From an uncultured Alphaproteobacteria bacterium (GTDB lineage: Bacteria; Pseudomonadota; Alphaproteobacteria; Micavibrionales; Micavibrionaceae), in assembly GCA_934538895.1 (NCBI GenBank), contig CAKTCH010000012.1:1-16782 (forward strand): a DNA stretch of 16,782 nucleotides. The letters are read 5' to 3'. The notes under the pieces were generated by a model. It was not told where the DNA came from and did no database searches. It saw only the letters and a program-made list of their open reading frames with translations. Position 1 is the stretch's first letter. The number at the start of each line of letters is the position of its first letter. Positions 6,558-12,600 of this stretch are shown here, piece after piece. The position numbers and the translations under genes were made by a program.

Positions 6558-7547
6558 TTGAATAATAAGCCATACATCTCGATCGCGCCGATGCTGGACT
6601 GGACGGACCGGCATTGCCGGTTTTTTCATCGCCTGATTTCGCCCCATGCCGTGCTGTTCACGGAAATGATTACTACAGGCGCGATTATTTATGGCGACAA
6701 GGATCGCCATCTGGCCTTCAGCCCGCAGGAACATCCGCTGGTGCTGCAACTGGGCGGCAGCGATCCGGCGGCTCTTGCGGCCTGCGCCCGCATTGCGGCA
6801 GAAGAATACGGTTACGACGAAATTAACCTTAATTGCGGCTGCCCGAGTGACCGCGTGCAAAACGGGTCGTTCGGCGCGTGCCTGATGAACGAGCCGGAGA
6901 CGGTGGCGGCTTATGTTGCGGCTATGAAAAATAGCGTCGCTATTCCTGTGACCGTCAAATGCCGTATCGGTATCGACGATTGCGAGGAACGTCCGTTCCT
7001 CGACCGCTTTATCCGCACCGTGGCGGAAGCCGGATGTAATACTTTCACCATCCACGCGCGCAAGGCCTGGCTGAAAGGCTTAAGCCCGAAAGAGAACCGC
7101 GATGTGCCGCCGCTTCGTTACGACATCGCGGCAGAGATCAAACAGAAATATCCGCAGCTTAGAATAATCCTGAACGGCGGCTTAAGCGATATCGCGCAGC
7201 TTAAAGAGCAACTGAACATATTCGACGGTGTGATGATCGGGCGCGCGGCTTATCAAAACCCGTGGAGCCTGTCGGTTATCGAACGCGAGATTTTTGGCAA
7301 CGCGCGCGGCATCACGCGTTACGATATCATCGAGCAGCTTATTCCTTATCTGGAAGAACAGATGGCGCAGGGTGTGCCGTTGAAATCCATGACGCGCCAT
7401 ATACTCGGGCTGTTCCATGACCAGCGCGGCGGCAAGAAATGGCGGCAGGTTATCAGTCAGGAAGCCCATCTGCCCGGCACAGAGCCGCGCGACCTGCTGG
7501 AACGCGCTTCATCGGCAGCGCGCGCGCCATGGCCGCTGGCTGCTTGA
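6558..7547 (+). CDS. dusA: tRNA-dihydrouridine synthase A
   Basis: DusA is an FMN-dependent enzyme that reduces uridines in the D-loop of tRNA (positions 20/20a in E. coli). From this start it has 329 aa, close to E. coli DusA. Diagnostic stretches are APMLDWTDRHCRFF, the TEMITTGAIIYGD strand, LQLGGSDP, INLNCGCPSDRVQNGSFGAC with the catalytic Cys108 in GACLM, VKCRIGIDD, IHARKAWLKGLSPKENR and the FMN-phosphate region GVMIGRAAYQNP. The ORF can be extended to ATG 6486, adding 24 residues that resemble nothing in the family, lack a ribosome binding site and overlap promoter-like AT-rich DNA. TTG 6558 has GAGGA at 6543-6547 and is preferred with moderate confidence. The stop lies one base from the convergent sufA stop. 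Confidence 0.95.
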   Translation: MNNKPYISIAPMLDWTDRHCRFFHRLISPHAVLFTEMITTGAIIYGDKDRHLAFSPQEHPLVLQLGGSDPAALAACARIAAEEYGYDEINLNCGCPSDRVQNGSFGACLMNEPETVAAYVAAMKNSVAIPVTVKCRIGIDDCEERPFLDRFIRTVAEAGCNTFTIHARKAWLKGLSPKENRDVPPLRYDIAAEIKQKYPQLRIILNGGLSDIAQLKEQLNIFDGVMIGRAAYQNPWSLSVIEREIFGNARGITRYDIIEQLIPYLEEQMAQGVPLKSMTRHILGLFHDQRGGKKWRQVISQEAHLPGTEPRDLLERASSAARAPWPLAA

Positions 7548-7548
7548 T

Positions 7549-7902
7549 TCAGGCATTCGGTTTACCGAAACTGACCGACTCGCCGCAGCCGCAGCGCCCG
7601 GTTTCATTGGGGTTTATAAATTCAAATTTCGCGTTGCCGATTTTATCTTCCTTAAAATCAATCGTGGTGCCGAACAGGTTCAGGCTGTCCGTTACAGGAA
7701 TATAAAGCTTGAATCCGCCATCAACAGTGACCTCATCGTGCCCGGCGGGTGCCTGTTTCACATGCCCCCATTTATATTCATTGCCGCCGCAACCTTTGTT
7801 CTGGGCGATACTGAGGGTCATGGCGATAGCGTCTGGCTCCAGCGCCAGCATTCTGACCAAGCGGGCTTTAGCGTCTTCGGTGATAATAAGGGGGATTTGC
7901 AT
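7549..7902 (-). CDS. sufA: A-type iron-sulfur cluster carrier (SufA/IscA/HesB family)
   Basis: A-type carriers receive a nascent cluster from the SufBCD scaffold and pass it to apoproteins. The 117-aa protein has the three invariant cysteines: Cys38 in NKGCGGNEY, and Cys104 and Cys106 in the C-terminal RCGCGES. The family fold is recognisable from SLNLFGTTIDFKEDKIGNAKFEFINPN. GAAGGA lies just upstream of the ATG. It is the last gene of the suf operon, nine bases after the sufT stop. Operon position favours the name SufA over IscA or ErpA, which sequence alone cannot separate here. The stop is one base from the dusA stop on the other strand, and no terminator is visible. Confidence 0.95.
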   Translation of the reverse strand: MQIPLIITEDAKARLVRMLALEPDAIAMTLSIAQNKGCGGNEYKWGHVKQAPAGHDEVTVDGGFKLYIPVTDSLNLFGTTIDFKEDKIGNAKFEFINPNETGRCGCGESVSFGKPNA

Positions 7903-7911
7903 TCCTGTCCT

Positions 7912-8325
7912 TCACGTAAACATGTTGAGTTGCAGTTTGGCGGTTTCCGCCATCATCGACGGTTCCCACGCGGGTTCCCAGATGATTTCCACATCGACGT
8001 TATCAATGCCCTCGATCGGGAATAACGCATTCTGGATCATGCCGGGCATTTCCTGCGCCACCGGGCAATGCGGTGACGTCAGGGTCATCTTCACATCGAC
8101 ATCGGCGCCGCGGCCTTCGTTATCCTTGATCTCGATTTTATAGATCAACCCCAGTTCATATATATTCACCGGGATTTCCGGGTCGTACACCTCGCGCAGC
8201 GCCTTATCCATCGACGGCCATAATTCATGGCCGCGGGGGATTTCGGCGCCGGGCGGCTCGCTCATTTCATCATACTGCTCACCCACGGCGTTCTTTACCA
8301 TTTCTTCGTTCGCGACAGCTTTCAT
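7912..8325 (-). CDS. sufT: SUF-associated maturation protein SufT (MIP18/DUF59 family)
   Basis: The 137-aa protein carries the MIP18 domain at about residues 40-125. Key signatures are REVYDPEIPVNIYELGLIY, MTLTSPHCPVAQEMP with the reactive Cys87, and the C-terminal VEIIWEPAWEPSMM. SufT-type proteins help mature Fe-S proteins under high demand, acting in or near cluster transfer. About 38 N-terminal residues precede the domain and are polar. A second start at Met9 is possible, as neither has a strong ribosome binding site. The gene sits between the Cys-rich membrane-anchored protein gene and sufA, an arrangement typical of alphaproteobacterial suf operons apart from that upstream neighbour. 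Confidence 0.93.
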   Translation of the reverse strand: MKAVANEEMVKNAVGEQYDEMSEPPGAEIPRGHELWPSMDKALREVYDPEIPVNIYELGLIYKIEIKDNEGRGADVDVKMTLTSPHCPVAQEMPGMIQNALFPIEGIDNVDVEIIWEPAWEPSMMAETAKLQLNMFT

Positions 8326-8342
8326 CTTAAATACTCATATAG

Positions 8343-8804
8343 TTAGTTCTTGCAGGCTATAAAGGCTTTGGCGACTGTTTCAGTGCGTTGCTGCGGCGTC
8401 ATGTCGTCGGCGCCGTTACGGCCCAGAACTTCATCGCCGAACAGGGTCATCATCTGGTCATAGAAGCAGCCGCAGTTTATGCCTTTGTTTGTTGCCTCCT
8501 CGCGGCGCATATCCTTATTCATATCCTCGCAACGCTGCAACATGCCCGCCTTGCCGTATTGATCCATGCAGGCACGGCTGGCGATTTTGATCTCCTCGAT
8601 CTTGGCCGGGCGCTTGATGCGCGCGTGACAGGTGCAAAAACCCTCCGCATCGCTAATGATAGCGCTCTGGCCCGTGCTGTTATATTTCTCGATGCAGGCT
8701 TGCTGGGCCTTTCCAAGATTTTCCTGTTTCAGTTGCGCGTCTTTATAGAGAAACAAACCCGCAGCCCCGGCCAGCACGATAAGAAATATCAGTAACGCTT
8801 TCAT
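8343..8804 (-). CDS. Membrane-anchored or secreted Cys-rich protein with a duplicated C...CxC motif (function unknown)
   Basis: I do not recognise this 153-aa protein. Residues 3-20 are strongly hydrophobic (LLIFLIVLAGAAGLFLY), giving a signal anchor or signal peptide, with the remaining charged part probably periplasmic. It has eight cysteines: 37, 57, 59, 79, 92, 111, 113 and 151. They fall into two units, C-x19-C-x-C-x19-C and C-x18-C-x-C-x37-C, so the protein probably arose by internal duplication and may be disulfide-bonded. The start has AAAGGA 7 bases upstream. It lies 19 bases after the sufS stop and 17 bases before sufT, clearly inside the suf operon. The family's role, and why an exported protein is in this operon, are unknown. 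Confidence 0.8.
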   Translation of the reverse strand: MKALLIFLIVLAGAAGLFLYKDAQLKQENLGKAQQACIEKYNSTGQSAIISDAEGFCTCHARIKRPAKIEEIKIASRACMDQYGKAGMLQRCEDMNKDMRREEATNKGINCGCFYDQMMTLFGDEVLGRNGADDMTPQQRTETVAKAFIACKN

Positions 8805-8823
8805 GTTTTTTTCCTTTTACCCT

Positions 8824-10110
8824 CTAAGCCAGCATCGACCTGGCCTTGTTCAGTCCCGCCACAAGAGCGTCAATATCGGCTTTATTGGAATAAAGCCCCA
8901 GCGAAGCGCGCACCGTAGACTCGATCCCGTAACGCTGCATAAGCGGCTGGCAGCAATGATGGCCTGTGCGTACCGCCACACCGCACTGATCGAGGATCAT
9001 GCCGATATCGCTCGCGTGGCCCCAGTCGGCGCGGAAGCTGATAATCCCCGCTTTATGCGGCCCTGTACCGTAATAAGTCAGGCCCGGTACGGATTCCAAT
9101 TCCTTCATGGCATAATTAAAAAGTGCTTTCTCATGTGCGGCAATCGCGTTCATGCCGATGGACTGCACGTATTCGATGGCGGCGCCCAGCCCTATAACCT
9201 CGACGATCGCCGGGGTTCCGGCTTCGAATTTTGCGGGGGCTTCCTTGAAGGTGGTTTTCTCGAACGTTACGCGCTCTATCATATCGCCGCCACCTTGATA
9301 GGGCGGCATCTGTTCCAGCATTTCGGCCCTGCCCCACAGCACGCCGACGCCGGTAGGCCCGTAAATCTTATGCCCGGTGAAAGCGAAAAAATCGCATCCG
9401 AGATCCTGCACATCCACCGCACCGTGCACGATAGATTGCGAGCCATCGACCAGTACAGATACAGCGGGGTTCTTTGCCTTGCAAATCCCGATAATTCTTT
9501 TGGCGGGGTTGATCGTGCCCAACGCATTCGAGACATGCACAAAAGAAACGATTTTCGTTCTTTCCGTCACCAGATGTTCAAACGCCGCAAGATCAAGCGT
9601 GCCGTCGTCATTGACAGGCACGACCTTCAATTTCGCCCCGGTCATGCCGCAGACCAGTTGCCACGGCACGATATTGGCGTGGTGTTCCATTTCCGTGATG
9701 ACGACATCATCACCACGTTCCAGCACCTTGCGGCCCCAGCTGTGCGCGACGAGGTTGATGGCTTCCGTGCTGTTGCGCGTAAAGATAATTTCGTTTTCCG
9801 ATCCCGCGCCGATAAAGCCCGCGACTTTCGCGCGCACGGCTTCATATTCCGTCGTGGTGGTCTGGCTGAATTCATAAAGGCCGCGGTGGATGTTGGCGTA
9901 ATAGGTTTCCATTACGTCTTTCATGGTATCGATCACAACTTGCGGTTTTTGCGCGCTGGCACCTGTATCGAGATAAGCAACCGGCTTGCCGCTCATCGTT
10001 CCCGCGAGGATCGGAAAATCGGTGCGGCAGGAGACTATCTCCCCCCTCCCGTGAACGGGCGGAGGGTTATTGTGCAAACTTCTGGCTTTTCCGGTTACTG
10101 CTTTAGCCAT
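8824..10110 (-). CDS. sufS: Cysteine desulfurase SufS (group II)
   Basis: SufS is a PLP enzyme that removes sulfur from L-cysteine and holds it as a persulfide for SufBCD. The 428-aa protein shows His144 in MEHHANIVPW, Asp222 in VDGSQSIVHG, the PLP lysine Lys248 in FTGHKIYGPTGVG, and the persulfide Cys386 in RTGHHCCQPLM, the SufS rather than IscS form. An adjacent Cys387 is present where E. coli has Ala. Residues 11-29 are unusual: they replace the expected short linker between the start and the conserved DFPIL, and are partly encoded by a palindrome (10041-10066). The start overlaps the sufD end by 16 bases, which suggests coupled translation. No sufE or sufU, the usual sulfur acceptor, is in the window. 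Confidence 0.97.
   Translation of the reverse strand: MAKAVTGKARSLHNNPPPVHGRGEIVSCRTDFPILAGTMSGKPVAYLDTGASAQKPQVVIDTMKDVMETYYANIHRGLYEFSQTTTTEYEAVRAKVAGFIGAGSENEIIFTRNSTEAINLVAHSWGRKVLERGDDVVITEMEHHANIVPWQLVCGMTGAKLKVVPVNDDGTLDLAAFEHLVTERTKIVSFVHVSNALGTINPAKRIIGICKAKNPAVSVLVDGSQSIVHGAVDVQDLGCDFFAFTGHKIYGPTGVGVLWGRAEMLEQMPPYQGGGDMIERVTFEKTTFKEAPAKFEAGTPAIVEVIGLGAAIEYVQSIGMNAIAAHEKALFNYAMKELESVPGLTYYGTGPHKAGIISFRADWGHASDIGMILDQCGVAVRTGHHCCQPLMQRYGIESTVRASLGLYSNKADIDALVAGLNKARSMLA
10041..10066. repeat. GC-rich palindrome inside the 5' end of sufS
   Basis: The plus strand has CCCCCC-T-CCCG, a TGAA loop, then CGGG-C-GGAGGG: ten pairs including one G.T wobble, with one mismatch. It encodes about SufS residues 15-24 (NPPPVHGRGE). 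Peptides of this PPP-x-x-GRG type are, from memory, what dispersed palindromic repeats give when they fall in a coding region. As mRNA it would fold about 45 bases after the sufS start codon. Confidence 0.6.
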
Positions 10111-11342
10111 GACTCGACCTTCTGTTCCAGAGATGTTTTAAGCCCCTCATCGGCGATGTTATCGAAGACTTCGGCGATGAATGCCTGGATTAGCAATGCC
10201 TTGGCCGATTTTTCATCGATACCGCGCGATTGCATATAGAAGAGCGGTTCCTGATCCAATTGCCCGGTGGTCGCGCCGTGCGAGCACTTTACATCGTCCG
10301 CATAAATTTCGAGTTCCGGCTTGGTGTCCATCCCGGCGCCTTCGGAGAGGATCAGCGCACGGGAAAGCTGATACCCGTCGGTCTTCTGCGCAGGTTGATG
10401 CACATGCACTTTTCCCTGAAACACGCCATGGGCGCGGCCATCAAGGACGGTGCGGATATTCTGGAAGCTCTGGCAATGCGGGGCGCGGTGTTCGACCAGA
10501 ATGGTGGTATCGCCGACCTGTTCGCCGCGCAGCAGGTTCGCGCCGTTCAAATGACACTGTGCGCTCGTATCGTCCAGCGTCACGCGCACCTGATTACGAC
10601 TAAGCGCCGCGCCCGTGCAGAAGGCAACGGCATCGTACACGGCATCGCGGCCCACATGGACGTTGGTGGTTTGTGTGTAGACAGCTTTGTCAGAGTCATC
10701 CTGTATACGGATATGGGTCAGTTTCGCCCCCGGTTCCAGCACGATATGGGTCAGGCGGTTCTTCCAGAACTTACCCTTGCTCCAATGGTCTTCGACGACG
10801 ATCAGGCGCGCGTTCTTTTGCACGCGAATGACCATGCGGTCGGTAAAAAACGCGCCATCGGCGGCGGAGGTCAGCAATTCCAGAGGTTTGCCGATTTCAG
10901 CATTGGCCGGTACATCGATCACGATACCGTCGCGCAGATAAATATTGCCAAGGTGCCAGAGCGTGTTCTCGGTATTGTGCTGCAACGGCGGCATATCTTC
11001 AGACAGTGCGGCTTTCACCCAATCCTGATTCAGCATCTGCATCAGCGGCGTGATTTTTACGCCCTCGACTTTGTCATGCGAAATTCTAACCTGCGCGACC
11101 TTATCGCCGTAGGCTTTAACCAGTGGCAGCAGATTGGTGAACTTCCAGCCCTCGATGCGCGGGGTCGGGATACCGCGGCGTTTAAATTCCTTCAGCGAGG
11201 ATTTACGCAGGTTGAGCAGCCATTCCGGCTGATCGTCGATATCGGCGACGAAAGATTCGTAAGCGCGCAAAATTCCTTCAGCCGTATTGGGCTGATACGG
11301 GGATTTTTCCGGGAACTTCATAACGGTTGAATTGGCAGTCAT
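10095..11342 (-). CDS. sufD: Fe-S cluster assembly scaffold subunit SufD
   Basis: SufD pairs with SufB on a SufC dimer to form the SufBC2D scaffold on which clusters are built. The 415-aa protein has the SufD architecture: an N-terminal helical part with RRGIPTPRIEGWKFTNL, a central beta-helix, and the C-terminal IYADDVKCSHGATTGQLDQEPLFYMQ segment. There Cys353 and His355 occupy the place of the functionally important His360 region of E. coli SufD. The ATG at 11342 has AAAAAGGA about 6 bases upstream; Met8 is an alternative. Its end overlaps sufS by 16 bases. A 105-base gap with an inverted CACGAAG repeat separates it from sufC. Confidence 0.97.
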   Translation of the reverse strand: MTANSTVMKFPEKSPYQPNTAEGILRAYESFVADIDDQPEWLLNLRKSSLKEFKRRGIPTPRIEGWKFTNLLPLVKAYGDKVAQVRISHDKVEGVKITPLMQMLNQDWVKAALSEDMPPLQHNTENTLWHLGNIYLRDGIVIDVPANAEIGKPLELLTSAADGAFFTDRMVIRVQKNARLIVVEDHWSKGKFWKNRLTHIVLEPGAKLTHIRIQDDSDKAVYTQTTNVHVGRDAVYDAVAFCTGAALSRNQVRVTLDDTSAQCHLNGANLLRGEQVGDTTILVEHRAPHCQSFQNIRTVLDGRAHGVFQGKVHVHQPAQKTDGYQLSRALILSEGAGMDTKPELEIYADDVKCSHGATTGQLDQEPLFYMQSRGIDEKSAKALLIQAFIAEVFDNIADEGLKTSLEQKVESWLKQ

Positions 11343-11356
11343 CCTAAATCCTTTTT

Positions 11357-11439
11357 CACCACGAAGATCTCAAAGCAAATACACGAAGAAGAATTAATTT
11401 ACTTCATGAAATCTTCGTGGGCTTCGTGTCTTCGCGGTG
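11357..11439. repeat. Inverted CACGAAG-type dispersed repeat between sufC and sufD
   Basis: The left arm (11357-11392) contains CACCACGAAGA and CACGAAGAAGA. The right arm (11412-11439) is its inverted relative, with TCTTCGTGGG, CTTCGTG and TCTTCGCGGTG. The arms flank an AT-rich centre (11393-11411). 'CCACGAAGnCACGAAG' repeats are, from memory, common in intergenic regions of many unrelated bacteria. The long imperfect hairpin fills most of the sufC-sufD gap, so in the polycistronic mRNA it could affect stability or the sufC to sufD ratio. Confidence 0.7.
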
Positions 11440-11447
11440 AGTTATTT

Positions 11448-12188
11448 TCATGCGGCATATCCGGCGTAACCTGTCTTTTCCAGTTCCTGGGCCAGTTCGG
11501 GGCCGCCGGTTTTGACGATACGGCCATCCGCCATCACATGCACGACATCCGGCCTGATATATTCGAGCAAACGCTGGTAGTGCGTGATGACAAGGAAGCT
11601 GCGCTTGTCGCTGCGTAGGCGATTAACGCCCTCGGCCACGACTTTCAGCGCATCGATATCGAGGCCGGAGTCGGTTTCATCCAGCACCGCCATGCGCGGT
11701 TCCAGCATGGCCATTTGCAGCACTTCGTTACGTTTCTTCTCGCCGCCGGAGAATCCCACATTCACCGCCCGTTTCATCATCTCATCGGACATGCCGAGTT
11801 CGGCCTGTTTCTTTTTCAGCAGTTTCAGGAAATCGAGCGCATCGATCTCGCCCTCGCCCTTTTGCTTGCGGATGGAGTTGATGGCGGTTTTCAGGAACAT
11901 GGTCATCGCCACACCCGGAATTTCCACCGGATACTGAAACGCCAGGAACAAACCCGCCGCCGCGCGTTCTTCCGGCGCCATCTCCATGATGTCCCGACCA
12001 TCGAGCAATATCTGCCCGCCCGTCACCTCGTAACCTTCGCGGCCCGCGATCACGTAAGAGAGCGTCGATTTCCCCGACCCGTTCGGCCCCATGATGGCAT
12101 GAACCTGACCGTCTGGAATATCCAGCGTTAAGCCTTTGAGGATTTCCTTGCCGTCAATCGAGGCGTGTAGGTTTTTAATTTGTAGCAT
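11448..12188 (-). CDS. sufC: Fe-S cluster assembly ATPase SufC
   Basis: SufC is the ABC-type ATPase of the SufBC2D scaffold; ATP hydrolysis drives conformational change in SufB and SufD. The 246-aa protein has all nucleotide-binding elements: Walker A GPNGSGKST (34-42), Q-loop FQYPVEIPG (Gln85), signature SGGEKKR (147-153), Walker B MAVLDE with Glu171, D-loop TDSGLD and H-loop His203. LSYVIAGREGYEVTGG and the VEIPGV Q-loop context are typical of SufC rather than of transport ATPases. The ribosome binding site is weak. It is separated from the upstream small ORF by 97 bases that contain a short palindrome. Confidence 0.98.
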   Translation of the reverse strand: MLQIKNLHASIDGKEILKGLTLDIPDGQVHAIMGPNGSGKSTLSYVIAGREGYEVTGGQILLDGRDIMEMAPEERAAAGLFLAFQYPVEIPGVAMTMFLKTAINSIRKQKGEGEIDALDFLKLLKKKQAELGMSDEMMKRAVNVGFSGGEKKRNEVLQMAMLEPRMAVLDETDSGLDIDALKVVAEGVNRLRSDKRSFLVITHYQRLLEYIRPDVVHVMADGRIVKTGGPELAQELEKTGYAGYAA

Positions 12189-12207
12189 TTTCTACACTCT
12201 TTCTTTC

Positions 12208-12233
12208 GTCACTCCCGCCTTTTCGCGGGGATG
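12208..12233. repeat. Short palindromic repeat remnant upstream of sufC
   Basis: CGTCACTCCCGCC-TTTT-CGCGGGGATG contains a CCCGC/GCGGG stem within GTCA...GGATG ends. It resembles a shortened form of the 'TGTCATTCC...GGGATGACA' repeat at 14068-14135. No T-tract follows on either strand, so it is not a terminator. It lies in the 97-base gap between the 104-aa ORF and sufC. Confidence 0.5.
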
Positions 12234-12285
12234 CTAAATTCAACATTTCACTTCTTCTTTTCTTAAAGGCCTACTTATTTAGAAT

Positions 12286-12600
12286 TTATTCTTTGGTGCG
12301 AAAAACGCATTCCCCTAAAAAATTCTTAGCATCATCAACATCATAAACCTCGCATTCGTAGTCATGACATGAGGGGAAATCAGCTATAATCTCTGTGGCT
12401 GCGCATTCTAAGCTCTCCTTTATCTCCTCCGTCTCACCTTCATGGCAATCAATTGCGCAGTGCAATTTAAAAGAGGCAAGGTTCCCTCCATTATCTGCCT
12501 TCCAGTCAATATTAATTTGCTTCATGCCTTTACAGATTTCACATAGCAAAGCCCGCTGCACGGAAAGAAGTACATCTATTCTCAATTCAGTACTCATCAT
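12286..12600 (-). CDS. Small Cys-rich protein between sufB and sufC (unknown, AT-rich)
   Basis: This 104-aa acidic, soluble-looking protein is not a standard Suf component. It has eight cysteines (20, 23, 48, 52, 66, 78, 83, 98), including CEIC at 20-23 and CAIDCH at 48-53. The layout RIDVLLSVQRALL, then an acidic stretch, then CAATEIIADFP recalls from memory a widespread family of small uncharacterised or immunity-like proteins ending in 'ATEVIADFP...'; I have not verified this. The ATG at 12600 shares a base with the sufB stop (TAATG), with a second ATG directly after it, so translation is probably coupled. Its GC content, about 41% in 12301-12540 by hand count, is far below that of sufB (about 63% in 12841-12900), suggesting acquisition. 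Confidence 0.65.
   Translation of the reverse strand: MMSTELRIDVLLSVQRALLCEICKGMKQINIDWKADNGGNLASFKLHCAIDCHEGETEEIKESLECAATEIIADFPSCHDYECEVYDVDDAKNFLGECVFRTKE

Noticed and set aside
7515..7545. GC-rich hairpin around GCCATGGC at the end of dusA
   Set aside because: The stem is broken and no T-tract follows on either strand. It is probably only an effect of GCG-rich codons.
8803..10239. 478-codon plus-strand ORF opposite sufS
   Set aside because: It lies wholly antisense to the well-supported sufS and the end of sufD. Its composition (His/Arg/Phe-rich) is the usual shadow of a GC-rich gene, and it has no recognisable domain.
10230..11330. 366-codon plus-strand ORF opposite sufD
   Set aside because: It is antisense to sufD in a frame where GC-rich codon bias removes stops. 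It has no family features or start signal.
12208..12233. Terminator upstream of sufC
   Set aside because: The stem-loop lacks a T-tract and lies in the middle of a continuous suf operon. Better explained as a repeat remnant.
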